Shown: positions 45,227 through 52,639 of the stretch, piece by piece
Layout: every line of letters starts with the position of its first letter
How positions within the stretch are numbered: position 1 is the stretch's first letter
NCBI RefSeq assembly: GCF_943373825.1
Contig: NZ_CALSBP010000001.1
Coordinates: 124,001-188,000, forward strand
Length of the DNA: 64,000 nt
Origin: Aquimarina spinulae
Lineage (GTDB): Bacteria; Bacteroidota; Bacteroidia; Flavobacteriales; Flavobacteriaceae
Direction: 5' to 3'
Position numbers and translations under genes: made by a program
The notes under the pieces: model-generated
Database searches by the model: none
The model's input: only the letters and a program-made list of their open reading frames with translations
Told to the model about the DNA's origin: nothing

Positions 45227-45274
45227 TTTGTAGTACCATATTTCTGTTATAAATTTGCGTAAAAATAACACAAT
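45227..45274 (+). promoter_or_regulatory. Promoter and operator of the prs-kptA operon
   Basis: TTTG (45227-45230), 19 bp, TAAATTTG (45250-45257): a full Bacteroidota promoter. TTTGCGT (45254-45260), 7 bp, ACaCAAt (45268-45274) is a degenerate copy of the operator seen before nrtR and nadV, overlapping the -7 element. Confidence 0.65.
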
Positions 45275-45275
45275 T

Positions 45276-46097
45276 ATGAAGTATTTACATTTGGACCCAT
45301 CGTTTACACCTTTTGAAAAATCTGTTGATTTTAAATCATTTGTTTTCAATGGAGGAGAACCACATATAAATATTTTAGATAAAAATATTGGGAACAGTGT
45401 AACGATTACACAACGAATCAATTCGTTTAATGATTTAGGATTGTTGTTGATTGCTACCGATGCGTTACGTAGAATGAATGTAAAGCAGATTGATGTATTT
45501 ATTCCATATTTTCCTGCTGCTAGGCAAGATAGGGTAATGGTTGCAGGAGAATCACTTAGTGTTAAAGTATATGCAGATAGTATTAACGCACAAAACTATA
45601 ATATGGTAACAATTTTTGATCCACATTCAGAAGTGACTCCTGCGTTATTAGATCGTGTACATGTGATTCAGAATTATGAATTTGTCAAACAATGTTTAGA
45701 TATCATAAAAGAAGAAGTGGTACTAATTTCTCCCGATGGAGGAGCATTAAAAAAAATCTATAAAGTATCTGAGTATCTGGGCGGAGTAGAAGTGGTCGAA
45801 TGCTCTAAAAAACGAGATGTAAAAACAGGAACCTTGTCTGGTTTTAGAGTATATGAAGATGATTTAGAAGGGAAACATTGTGTGATTGTTGATGATATTT
45901 GTGATGGAGGAGGAACCTTTCTGGGATTGGCAACAGCACTAAAAGAAAAGAATGCAGGTAAACTAAGTTTGATTATCAGCCATGGTATTTTTAGTAAAGG
46001 GTATGAAGAATTAACAAAATCGTTCGATACCATTTTTACAACAAATTCCTTTAGAGATATAAATGAAGAAAAAGTAGTGCAAATTCCTGTTATCTAA
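45276..46097 (+). CDS. prs: Ribose-phosphate pyrophosphokinase-like protein (short; possible ADP-ribose pyrophosphate synthetase)
   Basis: 273 residues from the ATG at 45276, shorter than housekeeping Prs (~310). Prs landmarks: NGGEPHINI, IPYFPAARQDRVM (~77-88), FDPHSEV (115-121), VVLISPDGGALKKI (~148-161) and the PRPP loop VIVDDICDGGGTF (203-215). Departures from housekeeping Prs: GGEPHINI instead of SDGExxV, and DICDGGGT instead of DxxDTAGT. Phage-encoded Prs homologues that pyrophosphorylate ADP-ribose in the NARP1 NAD-rebuilding pathway have this short form; pairing with Nampt, NrtR and ADP-ribose enzymes makes that function plausible. Ordinary PRPP supply for Nampt is the conservative reading. 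First gene of a tight operon. Confidence 0.88.
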   Translation: MKYLHLDPSFTPFEKSVDFKSFVFNGGEPHINILDKNIGNSVTITQRINSFNDLGLLLIATDALRRMNVKQIDVFIPYFPAARQDRVMVAGESLSVKVYADSINAQNYNMVTIFDPHSEVTPALLDRVHVIQNYEFVKQCLDIIKEEVVLISPDGGALKKIYKVSEYLGGVEVVECSKKRDVKTGTLSGFRVYEDDLEGKHCVIVDDICDGGGTFLGLATALKEKNAGKLSLIISHGIFSKGYEELTKSFDTIFTTNSFRDINEEKVVQIPVI

Positions 46098-46138
46098 AAA
46101 TAAACAAGAATCTGTTTTGTGACAATAAATAATAAAAT

Positions 46139-46597
46139 ATGAATCTAATAGTACCACCAATTATTCCGGAATTGAATAAAGACCTAAGTGTTTTTTTAGC
46201 AGGAAGCATTGAATCAGGTGTTGCCCAAAAATGGCAGGATAAGGTGGTAGAGAAACTATCAGAAGAAAATGTCACACTGTTAAACCCCAGAAGATCGAGT
46301 TGGGATGCCAGTTGGGAACAAAAACTTGACAACCCTGTTTTTAAAGAGCAAGTACTTTGGGAGTTAGAAGCTTTAGAAAAAGCAGATATGATCATTATGT
46401 ATTTTGATAAAAAGACAAAATCACCTATAACATTACTAGAATTAGGATTGTACGCAAGGAGTAATAAATTGGTAGTATGTTGCCCAGATGGATTTTGGAG
46501 AAAAGGAAATGTAGATGTTGTCTGTGAGCAGTACGGAGTACAAAAAGTGAATAGCTTAGAAGAACTGATTAATGAAGTAAAGAAGAAATTAAAATGA
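46139..46597 (+). CDS. Nucleoside 2-deoxyribosyltransferase-like protein
   Basis: 152 residues. Family pattern: SVFLAGSIESGVAQKWQDKV near the N-terminus, VTLLNPRRSSWD, FKEQVLWELEALEKADMIIMYFDKKTKSPITLLELGLYA (with the catalytic-type Glu in the LELG segment), then a C-terminal NKLVVCCPDGFWRKGNVDVVC. The fold breaks N-glycosidic bonds of nucleosides or nucleotides; in this operon a nicotinamide- or ADP-ribose-containing substrate is possible but unproven. Its last bases overlap the next start codon (ATGA). Confidence 0.82.
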   Translation: MNLIVPPIIPELNKDLSVFLAGSIESGVAQKWQDKVVEKLSEENVTLLNPRRSSWDASWEQKLDNPVFKEQVLWELEALEKADMIIMYFDKKTKSPITLLELGLYARSNKLVVCCPDGFWRKGNVDVVCEQYGVQKVNSLEELINEVKKKLK

Positions 46598-47229
46598 AAT
46601 TACAACTTAAAAAATATAAAGAACAACAGAAAGAATGGCCCCAAAGCGGGTATCATATTATGGCACAATATGATGATGAGAAAATAATAGTATACCAATC
46701 CTACCGGCCTGAAATAGGAAATTTTGCCGTAAAACATCAATTTTTTGGTGGAGCTTTTAGCTTAGACCGAATGACATGGATTAAACCTAATTTTTTATGG
46801 ATGATGTACAGAAATGGTTGGGGAACAAAAGAAGGACAAGAAGTAGTATTAGCCATACATATTAGAAAAGAAGCTTTTGAGAGCTATGTTAAAAATGCGG
46901 TGTATTCATCGTTTAAACCAGAGCTATATGCGTCGTATGAAGCCTGGCAGAAGGATGTTGCAAACTCAAACGTGAGATTACAATGGGATCCCGATCATGA
47001 TCCATATGGAGTGAAATTAGAAAGACGAGCCATCCAGATTGGATTAAGAAAGAAGTATATAAAAAGCTATGCAAAAGATGATATTTTGGAGATTGAAGAT
47101 GTTTCTGATTTTGTTAGTGAGCAATATGAATTTGTCAAAAATAAAGATTTAGAAAACCTGATCACTCCGGCAGAGAGACCACTGGTATTTAAGGATGAAA
47201 AATTGAATGCATATTTGAAGCTAAAATGA
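46594..47229 (+). CDS. DUF4291 protein
   Basis: 211 residues, start overlapping the previous stop (ATGA). DUF4291 marks: DDEKIIVYQSYRPEIGNFAVKHQFFGGAFSLDRMTWIKPNFLWMMYRNGWGTKEGQEVVLAI, later LQWDPDHDPYGVKLERRAIQIGLR and SEQYEFVKNKDLENLITPAERPL. The family has no settled biochemical role. Placement between a deoxyribosyltransferase-like gene and a macro-domain gene, with 4-bp overlaps on both sides, suggests work on ADP-ribose, NAD or RNA ends. Cytosolic. Confidence 0.86.
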   Translation: MKLQLKKYKEQQKEWPQSGYHIMAQYDDEKIIVYQSYRPEIGNFAVKHQFFGGAFSLDRMTWIKPNFLWMMYRNGWGTKEGQEVVLAIHIRKEAFESYVKNAVYSSFKPELYASYEAWQKDVANSNVRLQWDPDHDPYGVKLERRAIQIGLRKKYIKSYAKDDILEIEDVSDFVSEQYEFVKNKDLENLITPAERPLVFKDEKLNAYLKLK

Positions 47230-47702
47230 AAACAATAACATATATAAAAGGAGATGCAACCGTTCCAGAAGCAGAAGGAATTAAGATTATAGTACATATT
47301 TGTAATGATTTAGGAGGTTGGGGAAAAGGTTTTGTGTTAGCAATATCCAAAAAATGGACAGAACCAGAGAAAGCGTACAGAAAGTGGTATCGTGATCGAG
47401 CAAATAATGATTTTGAGTTAGGTGCAGTTCAACTAATTCAAGTTTCGGAAAAACTGTATGTAGGTAATATGATAGGGCAACAAGGAATAAAAATAAAGAA
47501 AAATGAAATTCCGATTCGTTATGAAGCAGTTAGACAATGTTTAGAACAAATTGCAATTAAAGCGGAACAACTTAATGCAAGTATACATATGCCTAGAATT
47601 GGTTGTGGATTAGCAGGAGGAAGATGGGAAATGATTGAACCTATTATTACAAATACACTTTTAAAAAAACAATTAGACGTTTATGTCTATGATTTTGAAT
47701 GA
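47226..47702 (+). CDS. Macro-domain protein (ADP-ribose / Appr-1''-p processing)
   Basis: 158 residues, essentially one macro domain: YIKGDATVPEAEG (~6-18), IIVHICNDLGGWGKGFVLAISKKW (21-44, ribose-binding Asn/Gly loop), GAVQLIQVSEKLYVGNMIGQQG, and PRIGCGLAGGRWEMIEPII (phosphate loop). The HICNDLGxWGxGF form is closest to Poa1/ALC1-type macro enzymes that hydrolyse ADP-ribose 1''-phosphate or ADP-ribosyl esters. Next gene is kptA, whose reaction makes ADP-ribose 1'',2''-cyclic phosphate, so the two may act in series (inference). Start overlaps the DUF4291 stop by 4 bp. Confidence 0.93.
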   Translation: MKTITYIKGDATVPEAEGIKIIVHICNDLGGWGKGFVLAISKKWTEPEKAYRKWYRDRANNDFELGAVQLIQVSEKLYVGNMIGQQGIKIKKNEIPIRYEAVRQCLEQIAIKAEQLNASIHMPRIGCGLAGGRWEMIEPIITNTLLKKQLDVYVYDFE

Positions 47703-47705
47703 AAA

Positions 47706-48251
47706 ATGAAAACAAACAATAAACATATAAGTAAATTTTTAAGCCTTATTCTAAGGCATAATCCTGATAAAGTAGGGATACAACTCGATGAAAATGGTTG
47801 GACAGATGTACAGGAGTTACTACAAAAAGTAAAAAGACACCGACCGGGATTAAATATGGATGTATTAGAAGAAGTTGTAGCATCCTGTGATAAACAGCGC
47901 TTTGCTTTTAATGAAGATCATACCAGGATTAGAGCGAATCAAGGCCACTCGATCAAGGTAGATTTAGAATATCAACCAAAGCAACCGCCAGAATTCTTGT
48001 ATCACGGTACAGTAGCCAAATTTATGGAGGCCATTAGAGAAAAAGGATTGCTAAAAATGAACAGACATCATGTACATCTTAGTGAAGAAAGAGAAACGGC
48101 CATAAAAGTAGGATCAAGAAGAGGAAAACCTATTATTCTAACGGTGAGATCGGGCGAAATGTATACTAGGGGAATAGAGTTTTATCAATCGGATAATGAA
48201 GTGTGGTTAACCGATATAGTAGCTCCAGAATATATTGAGTTTAAATCATAA
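47706..48251 (+). CDS. kptA: RNA 2'-phosphotransferase (KptA/Tpt1)
   Basis: 181 residues. Two-lobe Tpt1 layout: an N-terminal winged-helix-like lobe (ISKFLSLILRHNPDKVGIQLDENGWTDVQELL, R17 in RHNP) with DHTRIRANQGHS (R76, H81), and an ADP-ribosyltransferase-like lobe starting LYHGTVAKFMEAIREKGL (H100, G101), with HHVHLSEERETAIKVGSRRGKP (R139). Transfers an internal 2'-phosphate from RNA to NAD+, releasing nicotinamide and ADP-ribose 1'',2''-cyclic phosphate. Bacterial homologues have no known tRNA-splicing partner. Three bp after the macro gene. Confidence 0.95.
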   Translation: MKTNNKHISKFLSLILRHNPDKVGIQLDENGWTDVQELLQKVKRHRPGLNMDVLEEVVASCDKQRFAFNEDHTRIRANQGHSIKVDLEYQPKQPPEFLYHGTVAKFMEAIREKGLLKMNRHHVHLSEERETAIKVGSRRGKPIILTVRSGEMYTRGIEFYQSDNEVWLTDIVAPEYIEFKS

Positions 48252-48252
48252 T

Positions 48253-48987
48253 ATGATCATGAGAACCTTAGTAATTGGAGATATACATGGCGGTCATAGG
48301 GCTTTGCTTCAGGTTTTAGACCGAGCAAACGTAACTTCAGAAGATACCCTGATTTTTTTGGGAGATTATGTAGATGGCTGGAGCGAATCGGCTGCAGTAA
48401 TACAAGAACTTATAAACCTTTCTAGGTCTAATACATGTGTTTTTATACGAGGAAATCATGACCTGTGGTGCGGGTTATGGCTAGAAAAAGGAGCAACTAA
48501 TCCTGTGTGGTTAGAGCATGGAGGAAAAGAGACAATCAATAGTTATGTTCAGTCAGGATTGCTTACCAAAAAAACTCATAAAGCGTTTTTTAATACACTA
48601 CAAGATTACTATCTGGATGAAGAAAGTAGACTTTTTGTACATGCAGGGTTTACATCTATGCACGGAGTCGGTAATGAGGAGTATGATTCTAATTATTATT
48701 GGGATCGAACGTTATGGGAATCGGCTATGCTAGCCGATGAAGTGGGAGAGGTAACTTTGAGAGATGACCCTCCACAACGATTTAGTCATTATTCAGAGAT
48801 TTATATCGGGCATACCCCTACTATTGTATATGGTAAGGATACTCCTATAAAAGCCTATAACCTCTGGAACATGGATACGGGAGCAGGTTTCAAAGGAAAA
48901 CTTACTATCCTAGATATCGATACCAAAGAATTTTGGCAAAGTGATTCGCTTCCGTCCTTATATCCTAATGAACAAGGAAGAAATTAG
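48253..48987 (+). CDS. Metallophosphoesterase (PP2A/Ap4A-hydrolase-like)
   Basis: 244 residues from the ATG at 48253 (alternative ATG 48259). Calcineurin-like motifs in order: VIGDIHGGHRALLQVL (DxH), LIFLGDYVDGWSES (GDxxD), FIRGNHDLW (GNHD), LFVHAGF and YIGHTPT (His ligands), NMDTGAGF. Related to symmetrical Ap4A hydrolases and PrpE-type phosphatases, with two-metal catalysis. In this operon the substrate could be a dinucleotide polyphosphate or ADP-ribose derivative (inference). Starts right after the kptA stop. Confidence 0.92.
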   Translation: MIMRTLVIGDIHGGHRALLQVLDRANVTSEDTLIFLGDYVDGWSESAAVIQELINLSRSNTCVFIRGNHDLWCGLWLEKGATNPVWLEHGGKETINSYVQSGLLTKKTHKAFFNTLQDYYLDEESRLFVHAGFTSMHGVGNEEYDSNYYWDRTLWESAMLADEVGEVTLRDDPPQRFSHYSEIYIGHTPTIVYGKDTPIKAYNLWNMDTGAGFKGKLTILDIDTKEFWQSDSLPSLYPNEQGRN

Positions 48988-49108
48988 TAGTAAATATCAC
49001 TAAAAACAGTGTAGTCATTAGATTTAATATTCTTGATTTTTGTACTGCCTATACTATGTAAATTAGCAGATCTTGTTAAACAAATAGAATAGAAAAATCA
49101 CAAATAAC

Positions 49109-49156
49109 TTTGGAGATAATTAAAAATGATTTATATTTGCGTATAAATAACGCAAA
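49109..49156 (+). promoter_or_regulatory. Promoter and 21-bp operator of the nadV-like gene
   Basis: TTTG (49109-49112), 19 bp, TATATTTG (49132-49139). TTTGCGT (49136-49142)-ATAAATA-ACGCAAA (49150-49156): perfect 7-bp arms. The operator overlaps the -7 element, so binding would block transcription. This is the best of the three copies in the cluster. Confidence 0.72.
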
Positions 49157-49167
49157 ATAAAATAAAG

Positions 49168-50613
49168 ATGAATCCATTACTATTAACAGACGGTTATAAA
49201 TTAGGACATAAAGAGCAATATCCAAACGGAACTACTTTTGTGTATTCTAACTGGACACCTAGAAAAAGTAGAATAGCAGGAATTGATAATGTAGTGTTTT
49301 TTGGGTTACAGTATTTTATTAAAGAATATTTAATCAAACAATTCAACGAACAGTTTTTCAATCTTCCCAAAGAAGAAGTGACTGCAGAATATAAAAAATA
49401 TGTAGATCATTATCTGGGTATAGATTATGATATTACACATATCGAAGAATTACACGATTTAGGATATTTACCTATTCAAATTAAAGCTTTACCAGAAGGA
49501 ACAGAAGTTCCTATTCGAGTACCAATGTTTACAGTAATGAATACCAAACCAGAATTTTTCTGGCTCACCAATTATCTAGAAACTTTATTGTCTAATATTA
49601 TTTGGCAACCTTGTACTTCTGCTACTATTGCAAAACAATATCAAAGTATTTTATCCTCTTTTGCATTAGAAACAGATCGTGATAATATAGCGTTTATCAC
49701 CTGGCAAGGTCATGATTTCTCGATGCGAGGAATGTCGGGTACAGAATCTTCAATTCTTAGCGGTATGGGACATGCCTTATCATTTTCGGGGAGCGATACA
49801 TTACCTGTGGCAAAAGCTTTTGAAACATATTATAATGCAGATGTTACCAAAGAATTAGTTATCGGTAGTGTAAATGCTACAGAACATAGCGTGATGTGCG
49901 CAGGAAGTAAGGATGATGAAATAGGAACGTTTAGAAGGTTATTAGAAACATATCCTACAGGAATATTATCTGTAGTATCTGATACCTGGGATCTTTGGAA
50001 AGTGTTAACAGAATATTTACCTAAGCTGAAAAATGAAATTCTCGAAAGAGAAGGCAAACTTGTTATTCGACCAGATTCTGGCGATCCTGTAGATATTATT
50101 TGTGGTTGTGATCATAAGAACCCAATAGTTGCAAAAGGTGTTATAGAATTGCTTTGGGATGAATTTGGAGGAACCGTAAATGATCAGGGATACAAAGTGT
50201 TGAATCCAAAGATTGGAGCTATCTACGGAGATAGTATTACTATCGAAAGAGCAACCCAGATTTGTAAAAAGTTAAAAGCTAAAGGTTTTGCTTCTACTAA
50301 TGTGGTTCTGGGAATAGGAAGTTTTACATATCAATACAATACCCGAGACACTTTTGGATTTGCAATGAAAGCTACATATGTCGAAGTGAAGGGCGAAGGA
50401 AGAGAAATATTTAAAGACCCAATAACAGATGATGGTACTAAAAAATCTGCAAAAGGACGTATTCAATTATATAAAGAACAAGGAAAAATAGTGTACAAAG
50501 ATCAAGTTTCTGAACACGAAGAAAATCAAGGATTGTTAAAAACTGTTTTTAAAGATGGAGCATTACTAATAGAAGATAATTTGTCTACGATTCGTAAAAG
50601 AATTGCTCAATAA
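49168..50613 (+). CDS. nadV: Nicotinamide phosphoribosyltransferase (Nampt/NadV)
   Basis: 481 residues, the normal length. Markers: NPLLLTDGYKLGHKEQYPNGTTFVYSNWTPR at the N-terminus, FITWQGHDFSMRGMSG, VNATEHSVMCAGSKDDEIGTF (phosphoryl-accepting H240 by alignment to human H247), VVSDTWDLW and LVIRPDSGDPVDI (D303). Makes NMN from nicotinamide and PRPP. In NARP1-type systems homologues instead join nicotinamide to ADP-ribose pyrophosphate; the adjacent short Prs-like gene keeps that option open. Own promoter with an NrtR-like operator, 180 bp after the operon. Confidence 0.96.
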   Translation: MNPLLLTDGYKLGHKEQYPNGTTFVYSNWTPRKSRIAGIDNVVFFGLQYFIKEYLIKQFNEQFFNLPKEEVTAEYKKYVDHYLGIDYDITHIEELHDLGYLPIQIKALPEGTEVPIRVPMFTVMNTKPEFFWLTNYLETLLSNIIWQPCTSATIAKQYQSILSSFALETDRDNIAFITWQGHDFSMRGMSGTESSILSGMGHALSFSGSDTLPVAKAFETYYNADVTKELVIGSVNATEHSVMCAGSKDDEIGTFRRLLETYPTGILSVVSDTWDLWKVLTEYLPKLKNEILEREGKLVIRPDSGDPVDIICGCDHKNPIVAKGVIELLWDEFGGTVNDQGYKVLNPKIGAIYGDSITIERATQICKKLKAKGFASTNVVLGIGSFTYQYNTRDTFGFAMKATYVEVKGEGREIFKDPITDDGTKKSAKGRIQLYKEQGKIVYKDQVSEHEENQGLLKTVFKDGALLIEDNLSTIRKRIAQ

Positions 50614-50639
50614 ATCAAGTTTATATCATAAAATTCGCA

Positions 50640-50671
50640 AAACTCCTTAAAATTAATGTTTTAAGGGGTTT
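50640..50671 (+). terminator. Weak terminator hairpin after nadV
   Basis: AAACTCCTTAAAA (50640-50652) pairs with TTTTAAGGGGTTT (50659-50671) using G-T wobbles; only a short T run follows. Confidence 0.5.
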
Positions 50672-50746
50672 CTGATACAATAATGTAAGGGATTTGAGTG
50701 TTTTACGACATAAGTAGATAAACTAACATCATAAAACATAATCATC

Positions 50747-51415
50747 ATGAGTGCAATCTGGTTTTTTGAGGATTCAGATCTCTTTAAGGTATTATGCCCT
50801 CATAAGTTTAAAAGGTATAAAAAAGATCACGATTTTGATGCTTACCGAAAGAACGACTACATTTATTTTGAAGAAGATTCTGCAAACAAAGTATATCTTA
50901 TAGAAAAAGGAAAAGTAAAAATTGGATACTATGCAGAAGATGGATACGAGGTAATAAAAGCTATTCTTACCCGAGGAGAGATTTTTGGTGAAAAAGCAAT
51001 TCTTGGAGAGAATAAAAGAACAGAATTTGCGCAATCTGTCGATAATACAACTTCTATTTGTCCCATTGGTGTAGAAACCATGCACGGACTCATGCGCGAG
51101 AATCAATCTTTTAGCCTTAGAATCTATAAATTTATAGGTATGCGATTTAAACGCTTAGAAAGAAGATTACAGTTACTACTCTTTAAAGATACCAAAACAA
51201 GATTATTAGAGTTCTTAAATGAGCTTAAAGAAGACTACGGACACTGTTGCCCATATACAGGAGATATGGTAATAGAACACCCTTATACCCAAAAAGACAT
51301 AGCTCACCTTATCGGTACATCGAGACCAACCCTAAATATTATCCTAAACGAATTAAAGGAATCTAACGTCATAGATTTTAATAGAAAAGAGATTCGATTA
51401 AAAAATGTTGCTTAA
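50747..51415 (+). CDS. Crp/Fnr-family transcriptional regulator
   Basis: 222 residues. Cyclic-nucleotide-binding-like beta roll (~35-120: YIYFEEDSANKVYLIEKGKVKIGYYAEDGYEVI, GEIFGEKAILGE), dimer helix (~125-150), and a C-terminal HTH (YTQKDIAHLIGTSRPTLNIILNELKESNVI). No N-terminal iron-sulphur Cys cluster typical of FNR; two Cys (HCCPY) lie between helix and HTH. Effector unknown. An N4-spaced palindrome overlapping the gene's last bases and lying ahead of the lipoprotein gene is a likely binding site. Confidence 0.9.
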   Translation: MSAIWFFEDSDLFKVLCPHKFKRYKKDHDFDAYRKNDYIYFEEDSANKVYLIEKGKVKIGYYAEDGYEVIKAILTRGEIFGEKAILGENKRTEFAQSVDNTTSICPIGVETMHGLMRENQSFSLRIYKFIGMRFKRLERRLQLLLFKDTKTRLLEFLNELKEDYGHCCPYTGDMVIEHPYTQKDIAHLIGTSRPTLNIILNELKESNVIDFNRKEIRLKNVA

Positions 51416-51433
51416 TGTTAGGTGGCTAACATT
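51414..51433. promoter_or_regulatory. 20-bp palindrome AATGTTAG-N4-CTAACATT, candidate Crp/Fnr site
   Basis: Perfect 8-bp arms with a 4-bp spacer, starting at the last base pair of the regulator gene and 55 bp before the lipoprotein ATG. Half-site spacing (TGTTAG-N4-CTAACA) fits Crp/Fnr dimers. It could alternatively be a terminator hairpin followed by TTTTAAAAA. Confidence 0.5.
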
Positions 51434-51487
51434 TTAAAAACTTCAATGTCGCTAATTTTATGATCTAATAATCATAAAAAAAAAGCG

Positions 51488-52396
51488 ATGTTTAAAAAAG
51501 CAATTATAGGTACTCTGGTTATCGGATGTATTTTTTCTTCCTGTAACAATGATGATGATTCTGGTAATGTACCTACAGAATCGAATATAACCCTTAATCT
51601 TAGTGGATTAGAAGACTTAGGAAACGATTACCTTTATGAAGGATGGATTATCGTTAATGAAGCTCCGGTTTCTACAGGAACATTTTCTGTAAATAGCGCA
51701 GGAGAATTATCTAGTACTTCTTTCATGGTAAATACAGAATCACTTAAGGCAGCGGCAGCTTTTGTATTAACAATAGAGCCTAACCCCGATCCAAACCCAG
51801 CACCAGCAGATACAAAACTATTAAAAGGCGATTTTGGAACCGGTAATACAGCAACAGTAGGGTTAGGACCTGTAGGAGAAGGAGATTTTTCAGCTTCGGC
51901 AGGAGGATTTTTCTTAAGAACCCCAACAGATGAGGCTTCAGGAACTGCTAATAACGGGAATGATCAATTTGGAGTATGGTTTGGTACTCCAGGGATGCCA
52001 CCAGCAGCGAATTTAACTTTACCAGTTCTCGATGCAGGATGGAAATATGAAGGATGGGTAGTAGCAGATGGAGTACCACTTTCTACCGGAACATTCACGA
52101 TGAATAATACTGCAGATGATAATGCAGGAGATCTTACCGGATTTAGTGAGACTGCTTCTAATGGACCACAATTACCAGGAGAAGACTTTTTTAGAAATGC
52201 TCCAGACGGAGTAACATTTCCATTAGATGTTAGAGGAAAAACAGTTGTGATTTCTGTAGAGCCATTTCCAGACAATGCAGCAGCACCATTTTTATTGAAA
52301 CCTTTGGTGGGTACAGCAGGTACAGATACCGCACCTACTAGTTATACCTTTGAGCTTAATAGTGCTTCATTTCCTTCGGGAAGTGTAACAAGATAA
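51488..52396 (+). CDS. Lipoprotein with two anti-sigma-factor-like repeat domains
   Basis: 302 residues: lipobox FSSC (C19), acidic linker, then two copies of a similar ~110-residue domain, ITLNLSGLEDLGNDYLYEGWIIVNEAPVSTGTFSVN (~31-66) and LTLPVLDAGWKYEGWVVADGVPLSTGTFTMNN (~180-212), each followed by a loop and VLTIEPNPD or VVISVEPFPD. The YEGWxVxxxxPxSTGTF block occurs in extracytoplasmic parts of anti-sigma-like proteins. Surface or periplasmic, function unknown. Proximity to the Crp/Fnr gene and palindrome suggests direct regulation. Followed by a hairpin at 52426-52450. Confidence 0.75.
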   Translation: MFKKAIIGTLVIGCIFSSCNNDDDSGNVPTESNITLNLSGLEDLGNDYLYEGWIIVNEAPVSTGTFSVNSAGELSSTSFMVNTESLKAAAAFVLTIEPNPDPNPAPADTKLLKGDFGTGNTATVGLGPVGEGDFSASAGGFFLRTPTDEASGTANNGNDQFGVWFGTPGMPPAANLTLPVLDAGWKYEGWVVADGVPLSTGTFTMNNTADDNAGDLTGFSETASNGPQLPGEDFFRNAPDGVTFPLDVRGKTVVISVEPFPDNAAAPFLLKPLVGTAGTDTAPTSYTFELNSASFPSGSVTR

Positions 52397-52425
52397 TAGT
52401 TCATTGTTATTTTTTGTTAGTTTTA

Positions 52426-52450
52426 AAGCGCAATCAAAGATTGCGCTTTA
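52426..52450 (+). terminator. Terminator hairpin after the lipoprotein
   Basis: AAAGCGCAATC-AAA-GATTGCGCTTT, perfect 11-bp stem. The T tract is short and broken (TTTATTAATTTT). Confidence 0.75.
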
Positions 52451-52639
52451 TTAATTTTAAGATAAGCCTGTATTTTTTAAAAATAAAGTCTGTATCATAG
52501 CTTAGATGTAGTGCCATTAATTTATATAACTTTGTAAGGTGACTCAAGAATTTGTTACTAATCAAAATATTGGTGACAATAGAGGAAAAAATCAAACGAG
52601 TTCATGATATGAATTCTGATAAACAAAAGATTTAGATAG

